A stretch of DNA of 64,000 bases from Meconema thalassinum. Its lineage: Eukaryota; Arthropoda; Insecta; Orthoptera; Tettigoniidae. Shown one piece after another: positions 23,075 to 34,732 of the stretch. The position numbers and the translations under genes are program-made. The notes below the pieces were generated by a model. It saw only the letters and a program-made list of their open reading frames with translations, did not search any database and was not told where the DNA came from. Location of the stretch: assembly GCA_946902985.2 (NCBI GenBank), contig OX336393.1, positions 129,236,533 to 129,300,532 of the forward strand. The letters are read 5' to 3'. Position 1 is the stretch's first letter; each line of letters begins with the position of its first letter.

Positions 23075-23525
23075 AAAACGGTCGAACACCTATTTACTTA
23101 TTTTTGAGCTGTTCATCCCCCCTGAGTTTCATGAGTGAGTGAGTTAAGACACTTTCTTTCCCGTTTTTTTTTTCCCAGAATTTCACCCCTCTCCAAGGGC
23201 CCCTTAAATTGGATTTATGAGAAAACGGTCGAACACCTATTTACTTATATTTTAAGCTGTTTTTCTCACCGAATTTCAAACTTCTCGCCTATGTCGTTAA
23301 GAATCCCACAACCCCCTATTTTCACCCCTTTCACCTCATAATATACACCACATCGATAAACCCTTAGACATATGTCTGATTATTTTAATGATTAGCTTAT
23401 ATACCGAATATCACATCCCCAAAGAAACAACTCATGATATATCGTTATTCAATGAAATGAACGTTTACCCCATTAACACCTCTTTAAAACCCTAATAACA
23501 ACAAGATGTTCAGTAAAGAACATAT
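23075..23525. repeat. Satellite higher-order unit C, second part
   Basis: This resumes at the CGGTCGAACACC word and runs through the SELxHFLSRF-type pseudo-frame shared with units A and B. It ends where a terminal-inverted-repeat element begins. The bases just before it (ACAAGATGTTCAGTAAAG near 23511) also occur reversed at about 30262-30285, so the repeat edge may be more complex. Confidence 0.8.
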
Positions 23526-23730
23526 AGCCTACTTTCTCCTAAATGTATGAGTATAGTTATAACTCGTTGTTATTATCAAAGAGTATAATAGAACTATTCT
23601 TTGTTGAAGACCTTAGAAACGATTTACCTCTACCAAACGCCACAACCTAGATAAAAACTGCTACCATCATTGAAGAAAGAAAGATAAGAAGTATCTAAAG
23701 AATGTTATGGATCTGGAGACATAATCGACC

Positions 23731-23970
23731 GGACTGGCGGCGTGGCTCAGCGGTAACGTTCTCGCTTGCTGGACCGTATGTTTCAGGTTCGTATCCTGGC
23801 GCAGTCAGCTGCCATTTGAGGGTGCACAAATGCGAGGGAGCCGTGTTAGTAGATTTACTGGCACGTTAAAGATCCCCTTCGGGACAAAATTCTGGCACCC
23901 CGGCGTCTCTAAAAGCAACAGTAGTTAAAAGGGACGTAAAACCAATAACATTATTATTATTATTATTATT
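23731..23970 (+). repeat. tRNA-headed SINE (type C) with ATT tail
   Basis: The head has an A-box-like GTGGCTCAGCGGTAACG and a B-box-like AGGTTCGTATCC. The tail is (ATT)n. It is flanked by a 12-bp target duplication with one mismatch: ACATAATCGACC at 23719-23730 and ACATAATCGGCC at 23971-23982. It is a complete copy. Confidence 0.85.
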
Positions 23971-24642
23971 ACATAATCGGCCTGACGCGGGCAACATCCA
24001 ACTTTGAGTTGAGGCATGTCTTTACACGTCTGGCTGCGTATGACTTTCACAACCCTAATTGAATTAACAAATCATTCCATGACCCTACAGAGACGTATGT
24101 ATACCAACTATGTGGATATTTTCGATTGCTATTTGGCTGAAATAGAAGTATTAATTAATATCCTGAACTAGCACCAACGGTAGAGTTCAGATACTATGTG
24201 AAATCGTTTTGTTCTTTACTTCAATTAACATTTTCAAATAACGCACAATAGGCTGTTACAAACCCTTTAAAATAGAAAGTAAAAATGTATCGTAGTATCA
24301 TCTTGTCATTCTTCAAATTCGATGCGCATAGAATGCAAATGGTATAGTAATCAATGGAGCCCCACGTAGACTAGTCGAGATATCTCGTGGTGAAATATCT
24401 AACAATATAATCCTAACAGAGCGAGTGCATTCTAGCGGCCAGAAGAAGAAACTTTTCAATAAAATCTGGTCGGCGTGCAGTTACCTCTTTGGCAGCTAGA
24501 TGTCTCGAGTAAATCTGCTGGCGAATTATGTTTTAATTAAATATATATTTTACACCATAATATGCACAATATAACGCTTAATTTTAAAACATCTGAGTCA
24601 TTACAAAACAATAAACATATAAAATTTCAAGCAAAAAAACTA

Positions 24643-24715
24643 GCTCTGATCGGGTTTGAACCATAGGCATTTGAGCGATAGGCTAACGCTCTACCACTGA
24701 GCTAATTGTGTCAAC
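24643..24715 (-). pseudogene. tRNA-like sequence inside the transposon
   Basis: The minus strand has a strong A box (TAGCTCAGTGGTAGAGC) and a B box (GGTTCAAACCC) at tRNA spacing. The anticodon stem and T stem do not pair well, so I call it a degenerate tRNA or a pol III promoter remnant rather than a working tRNA. Confidence 0.5.
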
Positions 24716-25384
24716 GAATATCGTTCTATATAAAATGACTTACATAGAACATGTTAGCAAATAATGATTTATACTAAACGATTTCATCACTGGAGTATAT
24801 TATTTATATATAAAGCATTTCATACAAAGTTTATTTATTTTGTATCAGTACGCTATATTGCATGCAATACTCAAATTAGTGAAATATAAGTCAGGCACAA
24901 GATATCCGCTGCCATCTTGTCTTATTACTGAATCAGCTCAGCTTTTTAAAATCACGTCTGCACTATAGTGTTACAAAATAAACTTTTAATTTCGAACGTG
25001 CCTCTTCCTTTAGAACAGTTAAAACGATTCTCGGCTCGATAATCGGAACTGGTGGGTCCCATGATATGGATTATAAAGTTTGCATAATTCGCACGGCCGC
25101 CATCCTGAAATGGTATGGCGGACGACCTTGTAGTTTGGTCACAAGACGCATCCTATACGAAGGTATGTTGTTACCAAATTTGGTAGAGATCGGATGATTT
25201 GGTTAGTCGTTATTTGATTTTACGTTTTGAACGTTTGAGTGGCCGCCATTCAATTTTAGTAAAGATGGCGGCGATATGAAACATGACACTGAGGTGTCCT
25301 TTGCTAGTGCTACCTTTGTACCAAATTTCGTTCAATTCGCATTCACCGTGTTCGAATTGATAGGGGGGGACAGACATTCAGAGT

Positions 25385-25492
25385 ACACACACTCACACAC
25401 ACACACACACACAGACACAGACACACAGACAGACACACACACACACAGAATCACACACACACATACACACACACAGACAGACACACTTTTTT
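25385..25492. repeat. CA-rich microsatellite
   Basis: Runs of CACACA with AGACAGAC interruptions lie just inside the hairpin end of the terminal-inverted-repeat element. The equivalent tract occurs in the other copies as TG on the opposite strand. Confidence 0.9.
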
Positions 25493-25551
25493 TCGCCCTG
25501 TGTTGATCTCATAAGTCTACTTTCATTTTTTGCAAAAATCGAAAGTAGGCT

Positions 25552-26728
25552 AAATATCATTCATTAGTTGACGTTTTCAACATACAGCGAACATATTCCC
25601 AAAATTTCATGTTTCTAACTTTAATAGTTTTCGCTGGGCGTGATGAGTGAGTGAGTCAAACAGGACATTTTCTTTCAATTATTTTTACCAGAATCTCACC
25701 CCTCCCCATGGGCCCCTTAAATTGGATTGATGAAAAAACGCTTGAACACCTATTAACTTATTTTTTAAGCTGTCTTTTTCCCCTGAGTTTGATGAGTGAG
25801 TGAGTTAGTTAGTCAGTCAGTTAGGACACTTTCTCTCCTTTCCCCCCCCCCCCCAGAATTTAACCCCACCCCATTGGCTCCTTAAATTAATTTATGAAAA
25901 AACGGTGGAACTCCGATTTACTTATTTTTTAAGCTGTTTTTTTTTCGCTGAGTTTCAAATTTTTCGCCTATGTCGTTTAGGAGAAAGGCCAACACGCTTC
26001 GTTAGGAATCCTTCAACCCCCAATTTTCACCCCTTTCACCTCATAATAATACACCACATCGAAAAACCCTTAGACACATGTCTGCTTACTTTTAATGATT
26101 AGTTTATATTCAGAGTATCACATCCACAAATGAAACCACTCGTGAGATATTGTTATTCAATGAAATGCAGGTTTAACCCCCTTAAGACCCCTTTAGAACC
26201 TGAATATTCAAAAATCCTCCCTTAGAGTAGGGTTTTGACATACAACGAACATATCCCGAAATTGACATGTTTCCAACTTCAATATTTTTGGCTGGGCGAT
26301 GATGAGTGAGTGAGTCAGGACATTTCCTTTCAATTTTTCTTCTTCAGAATTTCACCCCTCCCGATGAACCCCTTAAATTTGATTTATCAAAAAAAACTGT
26401 CGAACACATATATACTTATTTTTAAGCAGTTTTTCCCCCTGAGTTTGAAGAGCGAGTGAGTCAATCGATTAGGACACTTTCTCTCCTGTTTTTTACCCAG
26501 AATTTCACCCCTCCCTATGGGCCCCTTAAATCGGATTTATGAAAAAACGGTCAGACACCTATTTACTTAATTTTTATGCTGATTTTTTTTCGCTGAGTTT
26601 CAAACTCCTCGCCCATGTCGTTTAAGAGATACAGGCTCCGTTAGGAATCTTTCAACCCCCAATTTTCTCCCCTTTCACCTCATAATATACACCACATCGA
26701 AAAACCCTCCGACACGTGTCTTCTTATT
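25552..26728. repeat. Satellite higher-order unit C, third part
   Basis: Monomers continue here. The site where units A and B carry the foldback insertion reads through uninterrupted (about 26221-26250), which gives the ancestral empty site. It ends at the next terminal-inverted-repeat element. Confidence 0.83.
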
Positions 26729-26836
26729 AGCCTACTTTCGATTTTTGCAAAAAATGAAAGTAGACTTATGAGATCACTACAGGGCGAAAAAAAGTGTGTC
26801 TGTCTGTGTGTGTGTGTGTATGTGCGTTTGTGAGTC

Positions 26837-26867
<31 letters not shown>

Positions 26868-28853
26868 GTGTGTGCGCTCTGAATGTGTGTCCCCCCCTAT
26901 CAATTCGAACACGGTGAGCGCAAATTGAACGAAATTTGGTACAAAGGTAGCACTAGCAAAGGACACCTCAGTGTCATGTTTTATATCGCCGTCATCTTGA
27001 CGGAAACGAAATGGCGGCCACACAAATCTTCAAAGCTTAAATCAAATTACGACTAACCTAATCATCCGATCTCTACCAAATTTTGCAACAACATACCTTT
27101 ATGGGGGCAGCATCCTTTGACAAAACTAATAGGTCATCAACTTAATAGTTTGCGGATGGCGGCCATCTTTGTGTGAAAATCGATTTCCCCTATTAATTCG
27201 AACACGGTGAAACCGAATGGAACGAAATTTGGTACAGAGGTAGTACTAGCAAAGGACACCCCAGTGTCATATTTTATATCGCCGCCGTCTTGACGGAAAC
27301 GTAATGGCGGCCACACAAATGTTCAAAGCTTAAATCAAATTACGACTCACCTAATTATCTGATCTCTACCATATTTTGCAACAACATACCTTTATGGAGG
27401 GAGCATCCTTTGAAAAATCTAATAGGTCATTAGCCTAATAGTTTGCGGATGGCGGCCATCTTTGTGTCAAAATCGATTACCCCTATTAATTTGAAAACGG
27501 TGAAACCGAATGGTATGAAATTTGGTACAGAGGTAGCACTAGCAAAGGGCACCCCAGTGTCATGTTTTATATCGCCGCCATCTTGACGGAAACGTAATGG
27601 CGGCCACCCAAATGTTCAAAGCTTAAATCAAATTACGACTAACCTAATCATCCGATCTCTACCAAATTTTGCAACAACATACCTTTATGAAGGCAGCTTC
27701 CTTTGACAAATCTAATAGGTCATTAGCCTAATAGTTTGCGGATGGCGGCCATCTTTGTGTCAAAATCGATTACCCCTTTTAATTCGAACACGGTGAAACC
27801 GAATGGAATGAAATTTGGTACAGAGGTAGCATTAGCAAAGGGCACCTCAGTGTCATGTTTTATATCGCCGCCATCTTGACGGAAACGTAATGGCGGCCAC
27901 ACAAATATTCAAAGATTAAATCAAATTACGACTAACCTAATCATCCGATCTCTACCAAATTTTGCAACAACATACCTCTATGAAGGGAGCATCCTTTGAC
28001 AAATCTAATAGGTCATTAGCCTAATAGTTTGCGGATGGCAGCCATCTTTGTGTGAAAATCGATTCCCCCTATTAATTCAAACACGGTGAAACCGAATGGA
28101 ACGAAACTTGGTACAGAGGTAGCACTAGAAAAGGCCACCTCAGTGTCATGTTTTATATCACCGCCATCTTGACGGAAACGTAATCGCGGCCACCCAAATG
28201 TTAAAGGCTAAAATTTAATTACGACCAACCTAATAATCTAGTCTCTACCACATTTTGCAACAACAAATCTTTATGTGGGAAGCATATTCTGACCAAACTG
28301 CTAGATCATCAGCCCAATAGTTTGCAGATGGTGGCCAAGTATGTGTGCAAATCGATTCCGCCTATCAATTCATACACGGTGAAACCGAATTAAACGAAAT
28401 TTGGTACAGAGGTAGCACTAGCAAAAGGCACCTCAGTGTCATGTTTTATATTGCCGCCATCTTGACGGAAACGGAATGACGGCCACCCAAATGTTAAAAG
28501 CTTAAATCAAATTTCGACCATCCTAATAATTTGATCTCTACCGGATTTTGCAACAACATGCCTTTTTGTGGAAAGCATCTTATGACTGACTACAAGGTCA
28601 TCAGCCCAATAGTTTGCAAATAGCGGCCATGTATGTGTGCAAATCCATTCCCCGGATCAATTCAAACACGGTGAAACCGAATTGAATGAATTTTTTTACA
28701 GAGGTAGCACTAGCAAAGGGCACCTCATATTCATGTTTAATATCCCTATAGCACGTTGTATTTCAACAAGCTACTACAACCAACATTCAATTATACTCCT
28801 TGAAAAGGACAAAGAGCTATAACAATACCCATGCATTTAGGAGAAAGTAGGCT
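26729..28853 (+). mobile_element. Terminal-inverted-repeat element, copy 2, with 293-bp internal tandem repeats
   Basis: It is bounded by AGCCTACTTTC and GAAAGTAGGCT. The left end forms a hairpin (arms CTACTTTC and GAAAGTAG within 26731-26764), followed by a TG microsatellite at about 26800-26890. About six tandem units then follow with a period of 293 bp: the word TGCGGATGG or its variants starts at 27151, 27444, 27737, 28030, 28323 and about 28615. Each unit carries CCGCCATCTTGACGG and GGCGGCCATC words. No transposase frame is visible, so it is non-autonomous. Confidence 0.82.
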
Positions 28854-29090
28854 ATCACATCCCCCAATGAAACCAATCGGGAGATATTGCTATTCAATGA
28901 AATGCAGATCTACCCCTTAACACCCCTTTAAAAACTGAATATCCAAAAATCCTTTCTTAGTGGGCGTTTGCGGCCCTTGAGGAAGCTGTATACTAAATTT
29001 CATTCCAATCCGTTGGGTGGTTTCTGAGATTTCGTGATGAATGTGTGAGTGAGTGAGTGAGAGAGTGAGTTGTATTTCACAAATATCTAG
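28854..29090. repeat. Right edge of the satellite field
   Basis: This is the last monomer-like text (TTCAATGAAATGCAG, CTTAGTGGGCG). It then diverges into ATTTCATTCCAATCCGTTGG and a GTGAGTGAGTGAGTGAGAG run, unlike other monomers. It may preserve the original end of the element from which the satellite arose. Confidence 0.55.
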
Positions 29091-29313
29091 TAGATAGTGT
29101 CAAACCTTTGTTATGCTATACTCGGTTAACAGTGCTGTGTGAGCAGTTGAGTAACTAACGGGATTTCAAGTAAAGATCCCCATTTCCTATACCGGTAGTG
29201 CAGAGCGCAACTCGAATCCAGTCGGCCGTGTCTCTACTTGAGCTATGTTGCCATGGAAACTATCTATGTTGCCATGGAAACTATCTGCCTTGCCATTCCT
29301 TCATGAGTATATT

Positions 29314-30259
29314 AGCCTACTTTCGATTTTTGCAAAAAATGAAAGTAGATTTATGAGATCAACACAGGGCGAAAAAATGTGTGTCTGTCTTTGTGTGTGT
29401 GTGTGTATGTGTGTGTGTGTGTGTGCGTCTGTGTGTGTGTGTGTGTGTACTCTGAATGTCTGTCCCCCCCCCCCCCTATCAATTCGAACACGGTGAACGC
29501 GAATTGAACGAAATTTGGTACAAAGGTAGCTCTAGCAAAGGACACCTCAATGTCATGTTTTATATCGCCGCCATATTGACGAAACGTAATGGCGGCCACA
29601 CAAAAGTTCAAAGCTTAAATGAAATTACGACTAACCTAATCATCCGATCTCTTCCAAATTTTGCAACAACATACCTTTATGAAGGGAGCATCCTTTGACC
29701 AAATTGATAGGTCATCAGCCTAATAGTTTGCGGATGGCGACCATCTTAGTGTGAAAATCGATTCCCCCTATTAATTAGAACACGGTGAAACCGAATGGAA
29801 CGAAATTTGGTACAGAGGTAGTACTAGCAAAGGGCACCTCAGTGTCATGTTTTATATCGCCGCCATCTTGACGGAAACTTAATCGCGGCGATCCAAATGT
29901 TAAAAGCTAAAATGTAATTACGACCAACCTAATAATCTAGTCTCTACCAAATTTTGCAACAACATATCTTCATGTGGGAAGCATATTCTGACGAAATTGC
30001 AAGATCGTCAGCTCATTAGTTTGCAAATGGTGGGCAAGTATGTGCGCAAATCCATTCCCCATATCAATTCAAACACGGTGAAACCGAATTGAATGAAATT
30101 TTTTACAGAGGTAGCACTAGCAAAGGGCACCTCATATTCATGTTTAATATCCCTTTAGCACGTTTATTCCAACAAGCTACTACAACCAACATTCAATTAT
30201 ACTCCTTGAAAAGGACAAAGAGTTATAACAATACCCATGCATTTAGGAGAAAGTAGGCT
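29314..30259 (+). mobile_element. Terminal-inverted-repeat element, copy 3 (946 bp)
   Basis: The ends are the same (AGCCTACTTTC and AAAGTAGGCT), with the same left hairpin, a TG microsatellite at about 29380-29460 and a poly-C run. About two of the 293-bp units remain, with the CCGCCATCTTGACGG word near 29860. It is shorter than copy 2 because it has fewer tandem units. Confidence 0.8.
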
Positions 30260-30292
30260 ATATGTTCTTTACTGAACATCTTGTTTTATGAT

Positions 30293-30505
30293 TTGATTAG
30301 CCTGTGCTTGAGTGCAAAAGGGCCGAAATCAGAAGAATGAGAAAGACTATCGAAAATTCATGTAGCCAGCGGTTCATTCTGGGTACTAAACTATGTGTAT
30401 GCAAAATTTGGTTGAGATTGGTGAAACGGTGTAGATTTGTATACGGAACCAACCCACCCACATACATACAGACCTTCACTTTTATATATAAGATATAGAG
30501 ATATA
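30293..30505 (-). repeat. Dispersed repeat shared with 60020-60235
   Basis: About 210 bp is present in reverse orientation inside the hAT element near 60020-60235. It runs from a TATATAAAAGTGAAAG end with GTATGTATG and GGGTGGGT tracts to GCACTCAAGC. No coding potential or terminal repeat was recognised. Confidence 0.75.
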
Positions 30506-30519
30506 GGGATATAGGGATA

Positions 30520-30870
30520 AAACAATCCAACATGGCATCTATACGATAAATTTCACCGATTCTCAGTATCTCCGAAAGTATTCAAGCAATCAAACTGACA
30601 TTTTTAAGGTGTCAGAGGACTGGTAGGCCTAAGTATGGAAATATTTGTGACTTTTCCTTACCTGAGAAACACACACAAAACCATGGCGGTCAAGTGATTT
30701 TCCAATATTTAAAATATCATTTCTGGCGATCTAATCACCCAAGTGCAATGTAACTTGCCACAGCGAAACTTTATTCAGAGCTTAGTGTAGACACATTTAA
30801 TGGTGTTCAATTGTCAAAGATGCATCTGCTTGAAATGTTAAAACATTTTTTATTGATTGAAAATATCTGG
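30520..30870. repeat. Flank shared by the two 57-bp minisatellite arrays
   Basis: This segment recurs at 34378-34732, including AAACAATCCAACATGGC, CAATCAAACTGACATTTT and TGAAAATATCTGGAGCTGG immediately before the array. The two arrays therefore sit in copies of one larger repeat. Confidence 0.8.
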
Positions 30871-33440
30871 AGCTGGCAGGAGTAAGGGCGAATATTGTAC
30901 GTAATCTTATTGATGATTCGCACTTTCTCCTCCAAGCTGAAAGGGCGACTATTGTATGAAACCTTATTGCTGATTCGTTCATTCTCCTCCCAGCTGAAAG
31001 TGCGATTATTGTAAGTAATCTTATTGTAGATCCGCCCTTTCACCTCCAGCGGAAAGGGCGACTATTGTATGTAATCTTATTGTAGATTCGCCCTTTCTCC
31101 TCCATCTGAAAGGGTGACTATTGTATGTATTGTTATTGCAGATTCGCCCTTTCTCCTCCCAGCTGAAAGGGTGACTATTGTATGTAATCATATTGTAGAT
31201 TCTCCCTTTCTCCTCCATCCGAAAGGGCGACTATTATATGTAATCTCATTGTAGATTCGCCCTTTCTCCTCCAGCAGAAAGGGTGACTATTGTATGTAAT
31301 CTTATTGTAGATTCGCCCTTTCTCCTCCATCAGAAAGGGCGACTATTATATGTAATCTCATTGTTGATTCGCCCTTTCTCCTCCTGCAGAAAGGGCAATT
31401 ATTGTATGTAATCTTATTGCAGATTAGCCCTTTCTCCTCCAGCGGAAAGGGTGAATAGTGTATGTAATCTCATTGCTGATTCGCCCTGACTCCTCCCAGT
31501 TGAGAGGGTGAATAGTGTATATAATCTTATTGAAGATTCGCCCTGTCTCCTCCCAACTGAGAGGGTGAATAGTGTATATAATCGTATTGCAGAATCGCCC
31601 TGTCTCCTCCCAGCTGAAAGGGTGAATAGTGCATGTAATCTCATTGCTGATTCGCCTTGTCTCCTCCCAGTTGAGAGGGTGAATAGTGTATATAATCATA
31701 TTGAAGATTCGCCCAGTCTCCTTCCAGCTGAGAGGGTGAATATTGTATGTAATCTCATTGCTGATTCGCCCTTTCTCTTCCCAGCTGACAGGGTGAATAG
31801 TGTATGTAATCACATTGCTAATTCGCCCTGTCTCCTCCCAGCTGATAGGGTGAATAATGTATGTAATCTCATTGCTGATTCGCCCTTTCTCTTCCCAGTT
31901 GAGAGGGTGAATAGTGTATGTAAACTTAATGAAGATTCGCCCTGTCTCCTCCCAGCTGAAAGGGTGAATATTGTATGTAAATTTATTGCTGATTCGCCCT
32001 GTCTCCTTCCAGCTGAGAGGGTGAATAGTGTATGTAATCTCATTGCTGATTCGCCCTGACTCCTCCCAGTTGAGAGGGTGAATAGTGTATATAATCTTAT
32101 TGAAGATTCGCCCTGTCTCCTCCCAACTGAGAGGGTGAATAGTGTATATAATCGTATTGCAGAATCGCCCTGTCTCCTCCCAGCTGAAAGGGTGAATAGT
32201 GCATGTAATCTCATTGCTGATTCGCCTTGTCTCCTCCCAGTTGAGAGGGTGAATAGTGTATATAATCATATTGAAGATTCGCCCAGTCTCCTTCCAGCTG
32301 AGAGGGTGAATATTGTATGTAATCTCATTGCTGATTCGCCCTTTCTCTTCCCAGCTGACAGGGTGAATAGTGTATGTAATCACATTGCTAATTCGCCCTG
32401 TCTCCTCCCAGCTGATAGGGTGAATAATGTATGTAATCTCATTGCTGATTCGCCCTTTCTCTTCCCAGTTGAGAGGGTGAATAGTGTATGTAAACTTATT
32501 GAAGATTCGCCCTGTCTCCTCCCAGCTGAAAGGGTGAATATTGTATGTAAATTTATTGCTGATTCGCCCTGTCTCCTTCCAGCTGAGAGGGTGAATAGTG
32601 TATGTAATCTCATTGCTGATTCGCTCTTTCTCCTCCCAGCTGACCGGGTGAATAGTGTATGTAATCACTTTGCTAAATCGCCCTTTCCCTTCCCAGCTGA
32701 CAGGGTGAATAGTGTATGTAATCACATTGCTGATTCGCCCTGTCTCCTCCCAGCTTAAAGGGTGAATAGTGTATGTAATCTCATTGCTGATTCGCCCTGT
32801 GTCCAGGCAGCTGACAGGGTGAATAGTGTTTGTAATCTTATTGCTGATTCGCCCTGTCTCCTACCAGCTGAAAGGGTGAATTTTGTATGTAATCTTATTG
32901 CTGCTTCGCCCTGTCTCCTACCAGCTGAAAGGGTGAATAGTGTATGTAATCACATTGCTGATTCGCCCTGTCTCCTCCCAGCTGACAGGGTGAATAATGT
33001 ATGTAATCTCATTGCTGATTCGCCCCGTCTCCTCCCAGCTGAAAGGGTGAATTTTGTATGTAATCTTATTGCTGATTCGCCCTGTCTCCTACCAGCTGAA
33101 AGGGTGAATAGTGTATGTAATCACATTGCTGATTCGCCCTGTCTCCTCCCAGCTGACAGGGTGAATAATGTATGTAATCTCATTGCTGATTCGCCCTGTC
33201 TCCTCGCATCTGAAAGGGTGAATTTTGTATGTAATCTTATTGCTGATTTGATCTTTCCCCTACCAGTTGACAGGGTGAATAGTGTATGTAATCTCATTGC
33301 TGATTCGCCCCGTCTCCTCCCAGCTGAAAGGGTGAATTTTGTATGTAATCTTATTGCTGATTCGCCCATTCTCCTCCAAGCTGAAAGGGTGAATATTGTA
33401 TGTAATCTCATTGTATATTCGCCCCGTCTCCTCCCAGCTC
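30871..33440. repeat. 57-bp minisatellite array 1 (about 45 units)
   Basis: The unit has the form GATTCGCCCT(G/T)TCTCC, TCCCAGCTGAAAGGGTG, then AATAGTGTATGTAATCTCATTGCT. The period is 57 bp, shown by a 19-residue repeat in every translated frame. A 10-unit (570-bp) block starting about 31484 is duplicated almost exactly at about 32054. Arms GCCCTTTC and GAAAGGGC can form a hairpin in each unit. Frames up to 433 codons on both strands arise because 57 is divisible by three, and I do not regard them as genes. Confidence 0.93.
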
Positions 33441-34377
33441 TTGATATGATTCGTATGATGGCCACTGATTACAATCATTATCTAATGGTACTAAATTCTG
33501 TAGCTCACGTTTCGTAAATCACAGAAACCGTGCATTTTACTTTTCTAAAATTTCATTCCCGGTTACAGAAAGGTACCATCTCGCGGGAGGAGTCTTAATC
33601 ACCGATAGAGAGCCTTATTTCCTAACACATAACTTGTCATTGTAACTGTGTTGGTGAAGACATAGGTCGTGAGCTGAAAGATATTTAGTATATCAAATGG
33701 AAAATCCTTTTAACACTCGAGACTTCGCACCTGTTTTAGAACGCGACAGGTCGCACGAAGGCAAATTGCTCACGCTTAATATTTTCAGCATTGCTATTTA
33801 TTCTTTTGCAGTAAATGTTCTGACAAAATTACGAAATGTACCCTGTTTAACTACCTTTTATCTGGAATTAATATCTTCATTTATTGATAGTCTACATACC
33901 TCTCTGGCCTACTTATAGAACAATACCATATGGTGGTCATCCGAAATATTTAGATGGTTCTCAATATCAGCTAATCTATTACAGCAACCAAACTGAAATA
34001 GTGTATGTTGTTTCAGGATATTAGCTTCAGTGCAGCTATGGGCCATTTAATAATCTGGTAAACCTAAATGCAAAATGGAGGCGTTACGAAATTTGAAAAG
34101 TAGCCTAATATGGATTTTCTCGCGATTCAATTATCTGAGTGAAGCAAACCTTACCACGGCAATTCTTCATTCAAGGCTTTATGGGTATATTGTCATGTAA
34201 TTCAGTTTAATTTCTAAGAGAACTTAAAATGGCGGCTGTGCTAACTTTTTAAAATTACGTTTATATTTCTCATGTCTTAAACAAGCGATAGAAATGTAAT
34301 AAGTTGGTTGGCTATAGTAAGCCACGATTATAATATGCATATGATGCCATATAATTCTATAATATATAGCCTACAGT
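33441..34377. other. No gene seen between the minisatellite arrays
   Basis: The sequence is AT-rich with no convincing frame. The part from about 33930 shows words such as TGGTCATCCGAAATATTTAGATGG, seen reversed near 50680-50710, so a decayed copy of the 50.5-51.6 kb family may end here. Confidence 0.45.
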
Positions 34378-34732
34378 ATATAAAACAATCCAACATGGCG
34401 GCCATATGATACATTTCACCGGTTCTAAGTGTCTCCGAAACTATTCATGCAATCAAACTGACATTTTGTAAGGTGTCAGAGGACTGATAAGTATGGAAAC
34501 ATTTGTGACTTTTCCTTACCCGAGAAACACACACAAAATCATGGCGGTCAAGTGATCTTCCAATATTTAAATTAACCTTTCTGGGGAACTAATCACCCAA
34601 GTGCAATGTAACTTGGCACAGCGAAACTTTATTCCGAGCTTCGTGTAGACACATTTCATGGTGTTCAATTGTTTAAGATGCAACTGCTTGAAATGTTAAA
34701 ACCTTATTTTTTTTATTGAGTGAAAATATCTG
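34378..34732. repeat. Second copy of the minisatellite flank
   Basis: This is homologous to 30520-30870 in the same order and orientation, leading directly into the second 57-bp array. Confidence 0.8.

Larger units (their letters stand above)
23526..25551 (-). mobile_element. Terminal-inverted-repeat element, copy 1 (AGCCTACTTTC family)
   Basis: It starts AGCCTACTTTC and ends GAAAGTAGGCT, an 11-bp inverted pair. The right end has a hairpin (CTACTTTC...GAAAGTAG at 25517-25549) preceded by GATCTCATAAG and a CA-rich microsatellite at about 25385-25492. I orient it by the hairpin end, so it is reversed relative to copies 2-4. It contains a SINE (23731-23970) and a tRNA-like segment (24643-24715). 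The region 25020-25230 matches 42480-42690 of copy 4 reversed. No transposase is visible. Confidence 0.75.

Noticed and set aside
25276..29611. His/Thr- and Val/Cys-rich open frames at the CA/TG tracts
   Set aside because: They are translations of dinucleotide repeats inside non-autonomous transposons.
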